A stretch of DNA of 64,000 nucleotides from Candidatus Petromonas tenebris (GCA_014236755.1 JACCKY010000024.1:1-64000), one strand, 5' to 3'. Shown: positions 54,355 through 63,667, numbered from the stretch's first letter. Notes: generated from the letters alone by a model not told the origin. Translations and numbers: made by a program.

Positions 54355-55158
54355 ATGAAAGATCAATTGATAGATAAAATTATGGAGGAAGTAATGAAAA
54401 AGGTAGACGAAACTAAAGCTGAGGAATCTGCAAAAGAAGTTAAAGCCAAGGCCGTAGATTCAAAAAAACATTGTGGATTAACTGAGTTTGTAGGAACTGC
54501 GATAGGTGAAACTATTGGCTTAGTAATTGCAAATGTAGATTATAACCTGCATGAAGCTATGAAATTGGACAAAAAATATCGTTCTATAGGAATAGTCGGA
54601 GGACGTACCGGAGCAGGTCCACAAATTATGGCGGCAGATGAAGCTGTAAAGGCCACAAATACTGAAATAATCTCAATTGAATTACCTAGGGATACTCAAG
54701 GTGGAGCTGGCCACGGTTCTTTAATTATATTTGGAGCTGAGGATGTATCTGATGCTAGAAGAGCTGTAGAAGTTACTCTAAAAGAATTAGATAGGACCTT
54801 CGGAGATGTATATGCTAATAATTCAGGACATTTAGAGTTTCAATATACTGCAAGGGCAAGCCATGCATGTGAAAAGGCCTTTAATGCACCTGTTGGTAAA
54901 GCCTTTGGCTTAATAGTTGGTGCTCCGGCAGCAATAGGAGTTCTTATAGCTGATACTGCTGTTAAGGCTGCAAATGTCGATGTGATTGGATACGCTTCAC
55001 CAAGTGATGGAACTAGCTTTTCAAACGAGGCTATTTTATTTATCAGCGGAGATTCCGGTGCAGTTAGACAATCAATTATTGCAGCTAGAGAAGTAGGTTT
55101 ACAATTACTAGAAACCCTTGGAGGAAAAGCTCCTTCACTGACCACACCTTATATATAA
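54355..55158 (+). CDS. pduB: Tandem-BMC shell protein PduB
   Basis: The 267-residue protein has an N-terminal helix DQLIDKIMEEVMKKVDE (residues 3-19) and two permuted BMC domains (about 45-150 and 160-262). Landmarks are GTAIGETIGLVIANVDYNLHEAM, SIGIVGGRTGAGPQIMAADEAVKATN, KAFGLIVGAPAAIGVLIADTAVKAANVDVIGY and FISGDSGAVRQSIIAAREVG. It forms shell trimers with a gated pore. In Salmonella the N-terminus of PduB links the shell to the enzyme core, and the helix here is of that kind. Confidence 0.94.
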   Translation: MKDQLIDKIMEEVMKKVDETKAEESAKEVKAKAVDSKKHCGLTEFVGTAIGETIGLVIANVDYNLHEAMKLDKKYRSIGIVGGRTGAGPQIMAADEAVKATNTEIISIELPRDTQGGAGHGSLIIFGAEDVSDARRAVEVTLKELDRTFGDVYANNSGHLEFQYTARASHACEKAFNAPVGKAFGLIVGAPAAIGVLIADTAVKAANVDVIGYASPSDGTSFSNEAILFISGDSGAVRQSIIAAREVGLQLLETLGGKAPSLTTPYI

Positions 55159-55192
55159 AAATTTATACGCAATCAAATAAAGGAGGGAATAA

Positions 55193-56860
55193 ATGATGAG
55201 ATCCAAACGTTTTGAAGTTTTGGCAAAACGTCCTGTAAATCAAGATGGTTTCGTAGCTGAATGGCCTGAGGTTGGTCTCATAGCTATGAATGGTCCAAAT
55301 GATCCAACACCAAGTATAAAAATAAAAAATGGCAAAGTTATAGAACTTGACGGAAAAAAAAGAGAAGACTTTGATATGATAGATAGATTTATTGCTGACT
55401 ATGCAATAAATTTGGATAGAGCTGAAGAAGTTATGGCAATGGATTCATTAAAACTTGCCCAAATGCTAGTTGACGTAAATGTACCTAGAGAAAAGATTAT
55501 TGAGCTTACTACAGCTATGACTCCTGCCAAAATAGTTGAAGTTGTAGGAAATATGAATGTTGTGGAAATGATGATGGCGCTCCAAAAGATGAGAGCCAGA
55601 AAAACTCCATCTAATCAGTGCCACGTAACCAACGTAAAGGATAATCCTGTACAAATAGCTGCTGATGCGGCTGAAGCGGCTATAAGAGGTTTTGATGAGC
55701 AAGAAACTACAGTAGGAATAGTTCGTTATGCACCCTTCAATGCATTATCAATTTTAATAGGTTCCCAAGTAGGACGTGGGGGAGTACTTACTCAGTGTGC
55801 TATAGAAGAAGCAACTGAACTGCTACTTGGAATGAAAGGACTTACAAGTTATGCAGAAACTGTTTCCGTTTACGGTACTGAAAATGTATTTGTTGATGGA
55901 GACGACACTCCTTGGTCAAAAGCATTCTTAGCTTCTGGCTATGCATCAAGGGGACTTAAAATGAGATTTACCTCTGGAACAGGTTCAGAAGTTCAAATGG
56001 GATATGCTGAGGGCAAATCAATGCTTTATCTAGAAGCAAGATGTATTTACATTACAAAGGGAGCTGGTGTTCAAGGTCTGCAAAATGGATCTATAAGCTG
56101 TATAGGAGTACCCGGAGCTGTACCATCCGGTATTAGAGCTGTACTTGCTGAAAACCTTATCACAACAATGCTTGATATGGAAGTCGCATCTGGTAACGAC
56201 CAAACCTTCTCTCATTCAGATATGAGAAGAACTGCCAGATTACTTATGCAGATGTTGCCTGGTACAGACTTTATATGTTCAGGATACAGTGCTGTGCCTA
56301 ATTATGACAACATGTTTGCAGGTTCAAACGTAGATGCAGAAGATTATGATGATTGGAATGCAATACAAAGAGACCTCATGATAGATGGTGGATTAAGACC
56401 GGTATCTGAGGAGGAGGTAGTTGCTATTAGGAATAAAGCTGCTAGAGCTCTGCAGGCAGTATTTGAAGAATTAGGGCTGCCCACTATCACTGATGAAGAA
56501 GTGGAGGCTGCAACCTATGCCCATGGAAGTAAGGATATGCCTGATAGAAATGTAGTAGAAGATCTTAAAGCAGCAGAAGAGATGATGAAGCGAGGTATAA
56601 CAGGTCTCGACATAGTGAAGGCATTGAGTAAGCACGGATTCGATGATGTAGCAGAAAACCTGCTTAACATGCTTAAGCAAAGGATTTCAGGAGACTATTT
56701 ACATACTTCAGCAATTATAGATGAAAATTTCAATGTAATAAGTGCAGTAAACGATTGCAATGACTATATGGGACCTGGAACAGGATACAGATTAAGTGAA
56801 GAGCGTTGGAACGAAATAAAAGATATTCCAAACGCAATTAAGCCAGAGGATTATGATTAA
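55193..56860 (+). CDS. pduC: B12-dependent diol/glycerol dehydratase large subunit PduC
   Basis: PduC is the catalytic alpha subunit that dehydrates 1,2-propanediol to propionaldehyde or glycerol to 3-hydroxypropionaldehyde using adenosylcobalamin. The 555 residues match the family: MRSKRFEVLAKRPVNQDGFVAEWPEVGLIAMNGPNDP at the N-terminus, MRARKTPSNQCHVTNVKDNPVQIAADAAEAA near residue 132, RYAPFNALSILIGSQVGRGGVLTQCAIEEA, FTSGTGSEVQMGYAEGKSMLYLEARC and NDCNDYMGPGTGYRLSEERW near the end. Whether diol or glycerol is the main substrate cannot be decided by eye. Confidence 0.96.
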   Translation: MMRSKRFEVLAKRPVNQDGFVAEWPEVGLIAMNGPNDPTPSIKIKNGKVIELDGKKREDFDMIDRFIADYAINLDRAEEVMAMDSLKLAQMLVDVNVPREKIIELTTAMTPAKIVEVVGNMNVVEMMMALQKMRARKTPSNQCHVTNVKDNPVQIAADAAEAAIRGFDEQETTVGIVRYAPFNALSILIGSQVGRGGVLTQCAIEEATELLLGMKGLTSYAETVSVYGTENVFVDGDDTPWSKAFLASGYASRGLKMRFTSGTGSEVQMGYAEGKSMLYLEARCIYITKGAGVQGLQNGSISCIGVPGAVPSGIRAVLAENLITTMLDMEVASGNDQTFSHSDMRRTARLLMQMLPGTDFICSGYSAVPNYDNMFAGSNVDAEDYDDWNAIQRDLMIDGGLRPVSEEEVVAIRNKAARALQAVFEELGLPTITDEEVEAATYAHGSKDMPDRNVVEDLKAAEEMMKRGITGLDIVKALSKHGFDDVAENLLNMLKQRISGDYLHTSAIIDENFNVISAVNDCNDYMGPGTGYRLSEERWNEIKDIPNAIKPEDYD

Positions 56861-56891
56861 AGCTGGTAATTAAGAAAGGGGTGTAAACATA

Positions 56892-57560
56892 ATGGCAATA
56901 AATGAAAAGTTGATCCGAGACGTTATTGAACAGGTTTTAAGAGATTATAGTTTTGAAGATAAAGCAGAGAAAGAAGGAAAAAAAGCTGATCAGGTTGTAG
57001 AGTCTTCAGTAGAGGGTATGGAGCTAAAAGAGAAAGGGGTAGCTTCAGTAGGCAGGCGTAAAGATGAGGTAGTTGTAGCTATAGCTCCAGCTTTTGGCAA
57101 ATTTCAAAATAAAACTATAGTTAATATTCCCCATAGAAATGTACTTAGGGAAATTATAGCAGGGATTGAAGAAGAAGGATTAAAGGCAAGGATAGTTAGA
57201 GTTTTAAGAACATCTGATGTTGCCTTTATAGCTCATGATGCTGCAAAATTAAGTGGTTCAGGTATTGGAATAGGCATTCAGTCTAAGGGGACAACAGTAA
57301 TTCATCAAAAAGATTTATTGCCACTCAATAATCTTGAACTTTTCCCTCAAGCTCCATTGCTTGATGAAGAAACTTTTAGAGCTATAGGTAAAAATGCGGC
57401 AAAATATGCAAAGGGAGAGTCGCCAAATCCCGTTCCAACAAAAAATGATCAAATGGCTAGACCGAAATTCCAAGCTAAAGCAGCTTTATTGCACATAAAA
57501 GAAACAGAGCATGTCAAACCTGGTGCAAAGCCAATTGAACTTGAAGTGAAGTTTTATTAA
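56892..57560 (+). CDS. pduD: Diol/glycerol dehydratase medium subunit PduD
   Basis: The 222-residue beta subunit contributes to cobalamin binding with PduC. The N-terminus [19 protein letters not shown] is an amphipathic helix of the kind that targets PduD into the compartment. A linker to about residue 50 follows, then [94 protein letters not shown] with upstream AAGGGG precedes the start. Its stop overlaps the spacer of pduE. Confidence 0.95.
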   Translation: MAINEKLIRDVIEQVLRDYSFEDKAEKEGKKADQVVESSVEGMELKEKGVASVGRRKDEVVVAIAPAFGKFQNKTIVNIPHRNVLREIIAGIEEEGLKARIVRVLRTSDVAFIAHDAAKLSGSGIGIGIQSKGTTVIHQKDLLPLNNLELFPQAPLLDEETFRAIGKNAAKYAKGESPNPVPTKNDQMARPKFQAKAALLHIKETEHVKPGAKPIELEVKFY

Positions 57561-57574
57561 TGGAGGTGAAATTC

Positions 57575-58093
57575 ATGAATCAAGAAAAGCTGATAGAACA
57601 AATTGTAAAAGAAGTTATGTTATCAATGACTGGTGAGAAAAAAGAATCGGATTGTAAGGTAGGAAGTGTTTCTAATACCAATAAGGCTACCAAAGAAGAC
57701 TATCCTCTAGCAACCAATAGACCGGAGTGGATCAAGACACTTACAGGGAAGAAATTAGATGATATTACACTTAAGAATGTTTTAGATGGAAAGGTTACTC
57801 CTGCTGATGTAAGAATTTCACCTGAGACCTTAGAACTACAGGCTCAGGTAGCCGAATCAGTAGGTAGAGAAGCCTTTGCAAAAAATTTGAGAAGAGCTTC
57901 AGAGCTTATTGCAGTTCCAGATGAAAGAATACTTGAAATATATAATGCCCTTAGACCATATCGTTCAACAAAGGAAGAGCTCTTTGAGATAGCGGATGAG
58001 CTTGAAAGTAAATATAACGCAAAAATAAATGCTGCCTTTATAAGGGAAGCAGCAGAAGTTTATGAACAAAGAAATAGATTAAGAGAAGATTAG
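57575..58093 (+). CDS. pduE: Diol/glycerol dehydratase small subunit PduE
   Basis: The gamma subunit has 172 residues from ATG 57575, which follows ATGGAGGTGAAATTC; the in-frame ATG 57560 is itself part of that ribosome site region. An N-terminal targeting-type helix NQEKLIEQIVKEVMLSMTG is followed by DYPLATNRPEWIKTLTGKKLDDITLKNVLDGKVTPADVRISPETLELQAQVAESVGR and RASELIAVPDERILEIYNALRPYRSTKEELFEIADELE. These are standard for the subunit. It completes PduCDE. Confidence 0.95.
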   Translation: MNQEKLIEQIVKEVMLSMTGEKKESDCKVGSVSNTNKATKEDYPLATNRPEWIKTLTGKKLDDITLKNVLDGKVTPADVRISPETLELQAQVAESVGREAFAKNLRRASELIAVPDERILEIYNALRPYRSTKEELFEIADELESKYNAKINAAFIREAAEVYEQRNRLRED

Positions 58094-58124
58094 TTTTCTG
58101 GGATAAGATCCAGGAGGTAAAATA

Positions 58125-59951
58125 ATGAAGGTTATTGCAGGCGTAGACATTGGAAATGCAACTACAGAGGTTGCTATAGCTAAAAAAACAGATCAAAATG
58201 AAATAGAATTCATCTCAAGCGGTATTATTAAAACAACAGGAATAAAAGGAACGCGACAAAATATTCATGGAGTCTTCGCCTCCCTTAAGGAAGCTTTAGG
58301 TAAAGTTGATCTGGAAATTAAAGATTTAGATCTTGTAAGAATAAACGAAGCAGCTCCTGTAATTGGTGATGTGGCCATGGAAACTATAACTGAAACTATT
58401 ATTACCGAATCAACTATGATTGGCCACAATCCCTCAACTCCAGGAGGGATAGGGTTAGGCGTAGGTATAACAATGAACATTGACGATATAGATAAAGCTG
58501 ATAAGGAAAATCCTGTTATAGTACTGATACCTAGAAAAATTGATTTTGATAAGGCGGCTTCAAAAATCAATAACATGGCTGATAGGGGAGTCAAAATAAA
58601 GGGTGCGATTGTACAGCGGGATGATGGAGTACTGATAAATAACAGGCTAAAGACCTCAATACCCATTGTAGATGAGGTATCACTTCTTGAAAAGGTACCT
58701 GTTGGTATGAAGGCGGCCGTTGAAGTAGCACCTCCAGGGGGAGTAGTAGAGGTTTTATCAAATCCTTATGGAATCGCGACTGTTTTCGAATTAAGCTCGG
58801 AAGAGACAAAACAGATAGTTCCCATAGCTAGAGCTTTAATAGGTAATAGGTCGGCAGTAGTTATTAAAACACCAAAGGGTGATGTTCAGGAAAGAAAAAT
58901 TCCGGCTGGAAAAATCCATATCATAGGAGAAAAAAGAAAAGCAAAGGTAGATGTAGATGATGGAGCAAAAACCATAATGAAAGTATTACAGGTTACGGCA
59001 CCTATTATAGATGTAAAAGGAGAGCCGGGAACAAATGCAGGTGGGATGTTAGAGAAGGTAAGACACGTTATGTCAGAACTTACGAAGCAGCATCCCGATT
59101 CTATTAAGATACAGGACCTTCTTGCGGTAGATACTTTCGTACCCCAGAAAGTTAAAGGTGGCTTGGCAGAAGAATTTTCCCTTGAAAATGCAGTAGGGAT
59201 TGCAGCAATGGTAAAAGCTGATAAACTCCAAATGGAAATGATAGCAGATACATTAACAGAAGAAATGAATGTAAAGGTAGAAGTAGGAGGAGTAGAAGCT
59301 GACATGGCAATTAGGGGGGCTTTAACGACCCCAGGAAGCAATATACCCCTTGCCATTTTAGACATGGGTGCAGGGTCGACAGATGCTTCAATTATAAATA
59401 AAAATGGAGAAATAAAGTCAATACATTTAGCTGGTGCGGGAAATATGGTAACCATGCTCATAAATTCAGAACTGGGATTAGAGGATTTTGATTTAGCAGA
59501 AGACATAAAGAAATATCCTTTGGCTAAAGTAGAAAGTTTGTTCCACATACGACATGAAGATGGAACAGTTCAGTTTTTTGAAAAACCACTGGATCCGAAG
59601 GTCTTTGCAAAAGTGGTTATACTGAAGGAAAACAATATGGTCCCAATACCAAGTGATCACTCTTTGGAGAAAATTAAAATAGTTAGAAAGTCAGCTAAGG
59701 AAAAGGTTTTTGTAACCAATGCTTTAAGAGCACTTAGCATGGTATCACCTACCGGAAATGTGAGAGATATTGAATTTGTGGTATTAGTTGGGGGATCAGC
59801 ATTAGACTTTGAAATTCCTCAGCTAGTTACCGACGCATTGTCTCAGTATGGAGTAGTAGCAGGCAGGGCAAATATTCGTGGAACGGAAGGGCCGAGAAAT
59901 GCGGTTGCTACAGGCCTGATTTTATCAATTAAAGAGGAGTATAAAAAATGA
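58125..59951 (+). CDS. pduG: Diol dehydratase reactivase large subunit PduG
   Basis: PduG is an ATPase that ejects damaged cobalamin from the inactivated dehydratase. The 608 residues have an actin/Hsp70-like ATPase core: IAGVDIGNATTEVAIAKK at the start, INEAAPVIGDVAMETITETIITESTMIGHNPSTPGGIGLGVG near residue 73, PLAILDMGAGSTDASIINKNG near residue 407 and FVVLVGGSALDFEIPQLV near residue 549. It overlaps pduH by 4 nt. Confidence 0.95.
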   Translation: MKVIAGVDIGNATTEVAIAKKTDQNEIEFISSGIIKTTGIKGTRQNIHGVFASLKEALGKVDLEIKDLDLVRINEAAPVIGDVAMETITETIITESTMIGHNPSTPGGIGLGVGITMNIDDIDKADKENPVIVLIPRKIDFDKAASKINNMADRGVKIKGAIVQRDDGVLINNRLKTSIPIVDEVSLLEKVPVGMKAAVEVAPPGGVVEVLSNPYGIATVFELSSEETKQIVPIARALIGNRSAVVIKTPKGDVQERKIPAGKIHIIGEKRKAKVDVDDGAKTIMKVLQVTAPIIDVKGEPGTNAGGMLEKVRHVMSELTKQHPDSIKIQDLLAVDTFVPQKVKGGLAEEFSLENAVGIAAMVKADKLQMEMIADTLTEEMNVKVEVGGVEADMAIRGALTTPGSNIPLAILDMGAGSTDASIINKNGEIKSIHLAGAGNMVTMLINSELGLEDFDLAEDIKKYPLAKVESLFHIRHEDGTVQFFEKPLDPKVFAKVVILKENNMVPIPSDHSLEKIKIVRKSAKEKVFVTNALRALSMVSPTGNVRDIEFVVLVGGSALDFEIPQLVTDALSQYGVVAGRANIRGTEGPRNAVATGLILSIKEEYKK

Positions 59952-60409
59952 AAAGAAGTTATCAAGTAGAAAAACCTGCAATTAACATTTATTACAATAA
60001 GGATTTTGTAGATGCTTCTTTTTTTAGAGAGCTGGTATGGGGAATAGAAGAAGAGGGTGTACCCTATCGATTAGAAACTAAAAGTGAAAAATCTTCGCTA
60101 GAGCTGAGTTATCAGGGTGCACAGGAATCAAATCTGGGAGTAGGTATTGGTATTGGTAGTGATAATTTGATGATTTTACACTATATAAAACTTAAAAAAG
60201 ATACTCCTTTGTTTAAAGTGAAACTTCATTGTAATGATAGTGTAATGAGGACTCTAGGTGCTAATGCTGCAAGGCTTGTTAAAGGAATACCCTTTAAAAC
60301 TTTAGAAGATAAGGAAGACAATATCAAGATAGATAAAAATGAAGATAATTCCAACATTGATATTAAAAGCATTGTAGCAGAAGTTGTTGCAAGATTAACT
60401 AGAGCATAA
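59948..60409 (+). CDS. pduH: Diol dehydratase reactivase small subunit PduH
   Basis: The 153-residue partner of PduG swaps with the dehydratase beta subunit during reactivation. The core PAINIYYNKDFVDASFFRELVWGIEEEGVPYRLE and LGVGIGIGSDNLMILHYIKLKKDTPLFKV..NAARLVKGIPFKTLE matches PduH/DhaG-type subunits. Beyond the usual end, an acidic linker leads to a C-terminal helix IDIKSIVAEVVARLTRA, which resembles the N-terminal targeting helices of PduD and PduE. It overlaps pduG (ATGA). Confidence 0.93.
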   Translation: MKRSYQVEKPAINIYYNKDFVDASFFRELVWGIEEEGVPYRLETKSEKSSLELSYQGAQESNLGVGIGIGSDNLMILHYIKLKKDTPLFKVKLHCNDSVMRTLGANAARLVKGIPFKTLEDKEDNIKIDKNEDNSNIDIKSIVAEVVARLTRA

Positions 60410-60422
60410 GGAGGTGTAATAT

Positions 60423-61043
60423 TTGTCAAGGTTCGCTTTAGGAATAATTGAGACAATTGGTTTGGCAGCAGCCTTTGAAGCAGCAGATACAGCAGTGAAA
60501 TCTGCCAATGTTGAGCTCCTTGGATATGAGCTTACAAAGGGAAACGGAATGGCTACAGTTAAAATCCAGGGAGATATAAGTGCAGTAAAGGCAGCTATAG
60601 AGGCTGCGTATATAGCTGCCAGTAAAGTGAATACAGTTTGGAGTAAACAGGTCATTCCTAGACCCCATGAGGAAATAGACCAGTTAATATTTACCAGAGA
60701 AACCGTGGGATTTCAAAGTGAAATTGACAAAAAGGCTCTAAGCAATCAAGAAGAAAGTAAAAAAGAGGCTTTCAATATAGAAGAATCTAAAAAGATAAAA
60801 GAAGGATTTAGTCAAATAGAAAAATTAGAGGAAGAAAAAGAAAGTATTGGAGAGGAAGTCCAAACTGAAAATCAAGAAGAAAAAGTGGAACAAGATGAAG
60901 AATCGATGTGTGAATTTGAAGAAGAGAATAAATCAGGTTCTGAAGAAGTCTGTAACCTGTGTGGAGATCCTAAGTGTCCTAGGAAAAAAGGGGAGCTTAG
61001 AGTAAATTGTATTCATTATTCAGAATTACAAGAGGAGGTATAA
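60423..61043 (+). CDS. pduK: BMC shell protein with C-terminal Cys motif, PduK
   Basis: The 206-residue protein has one BMC domain (residues 1-88: RFALGIIETIGLAAAFEAADTAVKSANVELLGYELTKGNGMATVKIQGDISAVKAAI). A long Glu/Lys-rich linker (about 95-178) follows, then a C-terminal C-x2-C-x4-C-x10-C segment, CNLCGDPKCPRKKGELRVNC, near residue 183. This may bind an iron-sulfur cluster or zinc, as in PduK. The start is TTG 60423 after AGGAGGTGTAATAT. The linker is acidic and probably unstructured. Confidence 0.9.
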   Translation: MSRFALGIIETIGLAAAFEAADTAVKSANVELLGYELTKGNGMATVKIQGDISAVKAAIEAAYIAASKVNTVWSKQVIPRPHEEIDQLIFTRETVGFQSEIDKKALSNQEESKKEAFNIEESKKIKEGFSQIEKLEEEKESIGEEVQTENQEEKVEQDEESMCEFEEENKSGSEEVCNLCGDPKCPRKKGELRVNCIHYSELQEEV

Positions 61044-61046
61044 ATA

Positions 61047-61343
61047 ATGGGTGAAGCATTAGGTATGATAGAAACAAAAGGATTAGTAGGGGCAATTGAA
61101 GCGGCAGATGCTATGACAAAGTCTGCGAATGTTACTTTAGTTGGTTATGAAAAAATAGGTTCAGGGCTTGTAACAGTAATGGTAAGAGGAGATGTTGGAG
61201 CCGTTAAGGCGGCTACAGATGCAGGAGCTGCAGCAGCAGACAAGGTGGGAGAATTAGTTTCAGTACATGTAATTCCTAGGCCTCATACAGATACTGAAAA
61301 GATATTACCTGGATTTAAAGAGGAAAGCACAAATAATGACTAG
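61047..61343 (+). CDS. pduJ: Microcompartment shell protein, PduJ/PduA type
   Basis: A 98-residue BMC hexamer protein starting [23 protein letters not shown], with the same pore loop [36 protein letters not shown] as the first gene of the operon. It differs mainly at a few helix positions and in a longer C-terminal tail ([10 protein letters not shown]). It lies 3 nt after pduK, with AGAGGAGGTATAA overlapping the pduK end. Major shell component. Confidence 0.94.
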   Translation: MGEALGMIETKGLVGAIEAADAMTKSANVTLVGYEKIGSGLVTVMVRGDVGAVKAATDAGAAAADKVGELVSVHVIPRPHTDTEKILPGFKEESTNND

Positions 61344-61404
61344 TGAATCAAAGTGAAGATGCGTTCATTTAAATGGTGATTTAGATATTGAAGGGAGCTT
61401 TTCA

Positions 61405-62046
61405 ATGAATTTAAATGATAAAGCTTTAGTTGAAAAAATCGTGAGAAAGGTAATCGAAAAAATAAATGATCGAGATGATCATATACCAGTAGGTGTTTCT
61501 AATCGACATATTCATCTTAGCAAGGTTGATTTAGAATCATTGTTTGGGCCTAATTACAAATTAACGAAATTGAAGGACTTAAGACAGCCCGGACAATATG
61601 CAGCTAAGGAAACAGTTAAGGTAATAGGTCCTAAAGGTGTATTTGATAAGGTAAGAATATTAGGACCTACTAGAGATCTAACTCAACTAGAGATTGCTTT
61701 GAGTGATGGATATAAATTAGGAATAAATCCACCAGTAAGGGAATCAGGAAAGATAGAGGATACTCCAGGGATTATCATAGAGGGCCCAAGAGGAAGGGTA
61801 GAGAAGGGTAAAGGAACGATAGCTGCCCTCAGACATATTCATATGCCTCCCAAATTTGCTGAAAAGCATGGATTAAAGGATAGGGAAATGGTGAATGTAT
61901 TAATAGATGGTATAAGAAAAGCCCTTCTTTATAATGTCCTAGTGAGAGTTTCAGATAAGTATGTTTTAGAAATGCATGTTGATATAGATGAAGCAAATGC
62001 ATGCGGATTGAAAAATGGAGATAAGGTCAAGATTATTAAAGATTAA
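61405..62046 (+). CDS. pduL: Phosphate propanoyltransferase PduL
   Basis: PduL converts propionyl-CoA (or acetyl-CoA) and phosphate to the acyl phosphate and recycles CoA inside the compartment. The 213-residue protein has an N-terminal targeting helix (KALVEKIVRKVIEKIND). A PduL domain repeat follows with the zinc motifs VGVSNRHIHLSKVDLESLFG near residue 32 and AALRHIHMPPKFAEKHGL near residue 141, plus RILGPTRDLTQLEIALSDG. It follows pduJ by about 60 nt. Confidence 0.95.
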   Translation: MNLNDKALVEKIVRKVIEKINDRDDHIPVGVSNRHIHLSKVDLESLFGPNYKLTKLKDLRQPGQYAAKETVKVIGPKGVFDKVRILGPTRDLTQLEIALSDGYKLGINPPVRESGKIEDTPGIIIEGPRGRVEKGKGTIAALRHIHMPPKFAEKHGLKDREMVNVLIDGIRKALLYNVLVRVSDKYVLEMHVDIDEANACGLKNGDKVKIIKD

Positions 62047-62066
62047 ATTGAAGGAGAATACATTCT

Positions 62067-62888
62067 ATGGATCTTACTAGAGTTAACGAAACTATATCAC
62101 AATTTGCAGCCTTGATCGATGAGAAAAAAATGAATCCATATGAAGGAAATTTAAAGATAGGAGTAGACCTGGGAACTGCAAATATAGTTTTATCGGTAGT
62201 AGATGAACTGGGCAATCCAGTTGCAGGAGCCTCCTATCCTGCTTCTGTTGTAAAGGATGGCTTAGTTGTAGATTATGTAGGTGCAGTTAGAATAGTAAAA
62301 AATTTGAAGAGTCAGGTAGAAGATATACTTGGAGTGCCATTAACTAAAGCTGCTACTGCTATCCCTCCAGGCACATTGGGAGGGAATGTAAAGGCTATTG
62401 CAAATGTGGTAGAATCGGCAGACATGGAAGTGGTTAAGATTGTTGATGAACCTACAGCTGCTGCAAGTATTCTTGGAATCACTGAAGGGGCAGTTGTAGA
62501 TGTGGGAGGCGGCACAACGGGAATAAGTATTTTAAAAGATGGAAAGGTAATCTATACTGCTGATGAACCAACGGGCGGTACTCACATGAGTTTAGTTTTA
62601 GCGGGGAATTATAAAGTTTCCTTTGATGAAGCTGAAACTATTAAAAAAGATCCCAATAGGCAAAGAGAGGTATTCACAGTTATTAGGCCTGTAGTAGAAA
62701 AAATGGCTTCTATTGTAAAAAGACATATAGATGGCCATTCAGTAGAAAACATATATGTGGTAGGAGGAGCATGCTGCTTTAAAGATTTTGAAAAAGTATT
62801 TTTCAAAGAAATAGGAATTAAGACTATAAAGCCCCGTGCGCCTCTACTTGTTACTCCTCTAGGAATTGCACTGCACTGTGAAAAGTGA
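62067..62888 (+). CDS. eutJ: EutJ-family chaperone-like protein
   Basis: The 273-residue protein is of the Hsp70/actin ATPase type. It has LKIGVDLGTANIVLSVVDELGNPVAGASY near residue 28, VVKIVDEPTAAASILGITEGAVVDVGGGTTGISILKDGK near residue 121 and IYVVGGACCFKDFEKVF near residue 228. This is the EutJ family found in ethanolamine and some propanediol compartment loci, where its client is unknown; a role in folding or reactivation of compartment enzymes is inferred. Confidence 0.9.
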   Translation: MDLTRVNETISQFAALIDEKKMNPYEGNLKIGVDLGTANIVLSVVDELGNPVAGASYPASVVKDGLVVDYVGAVRIVKNLKSQVEDILGVPLTKAATAIPPGTLGGNVKAIANVVESADMEVVKIVDEPTAAASILGITEGAVVDVGGGTTGISILKDGKVIYTADEPTGGTHMSLVLAGNYKVSFDEAETIKKDPNRQREVFTVIRPVVEKMASIVKRHIDGHSVENIYVVGGACCFKDFEKVFFKEIGIKTIKPRAPLLVTPLGIALHCEK

Positions 62889-62899
62889 GGTGATAATGT

Positions 62900-63667
62900 T
62901 TGAATTATGACGACATAATTAATGTCATTGTAAAAGAAGTTTTTAAAAGACTAAAAAATCCTCCTAAAAAAGTCCTTGCAATATTTACAGGAGCTTCAAT
63001 AGGATTTAATGAAGGAGTTAAAGAGCTGCACCGCTTAAAAAAGGATGGATGGGATATAAAGGTTTTGTTATCTAAAAATGCAGAACATGTACTTACTGAA
63101 GATCTTGTAAAAGAAATGTTGGATATAGAAGAAATTTATGTTGAAAGTAAAGTTAAGGGAATGAAGGATCTCTATTCTGATATAGATATGATGATAATAC
63201 CTACTTTAACGTTGAACTCAGCAGCCAAGATCGCTTTATGTATAGCAGATACATTGACAACCAATCTAGTAGCCCATGGAATCATGGAAGGCATACCAAT
63301 AATAGCATGCAGAGACGCATGCGATCTAAGGAATGAAACTAGATTAAAGCTTGGAATGAATAAAACTCCAAAGACATATTTAAACAAGGTAGATGAATAT
63401 TTGAATACCATTGAGAGTTACGGAATTAAATTAGTTAGTGCAGATAAATTGTATAATTGTGCAACTGGTAAAAGTGATAGCCAACTTAAAAATGAAAAAA
63501 AAAGTTCGGGAAATTCTGTAGTGCTTAATAAAAAAGTGATCTCAAGAGGAGATATTATCAAAGCTTCAAGTAGAGGAAACACGATGATTGTATCTGAAAA
63601 TTCCATTATTACTTCCTTTGCTAAAGATGCTGCTAAAGAATTAGGAATAAAAATTGTAACAGGATGA
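62900..63667 (+). CDS. Microcompartment-associated flavoprotein (HFCD-like)
   Basis: The 255-residue protein starts with a targeting-type helix, NYDDIINVIVKEVFKRLKN. It continues as a Flavoprotein/phosphopantothenoylcysteine decarboxylase-like fold: KKVLAIFTGASIGFNEGVKELHRLKKDGWDIKVLLSKNAEHVL, DIDMMIIPTLTLNSAAKIALCIADTLTTNLVAHGIMEG. The C-terminal part (about 200-255, KKVISRGDIIKASSRGNTMIVSENSIITSFAKDAAKELGI) is a separate small domain. It likely binds FMN, but its reaction is not known; cofactor-reducing roles have been suggested for such proteins. The start is TTG 62900 after GAGGTGATAATGT. Confidence 0.75.
   Translation: MNYDDIINVIVKEVFKRLKNPPKKVLAIFTGASIGFNEGVKELHRLKKDGWDIKVLLSKNAEHVLTEDLVKEMLDIEEIYVESKVKGMKDLYSDIDMMIIPTLTLNSAAKIALCIADTLTTNLVAHGIMEGIPIIACRDACDLRNETRLKLGMNKTPKTYLNKVDEYLNTIESYGIKLVSADKLYNCATGKSDSQLKNEKKSSGNSVVLNKKVISRGDIIKASSRGNTMIVSENSIITSFAKDAAKELGIKIVTG

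Noticed and set aside
58886-59548. 220-residue minus-strand frame over pduG
   Set aside because: Antisense shadow of pduG; the pduG frame has strong family motifs.
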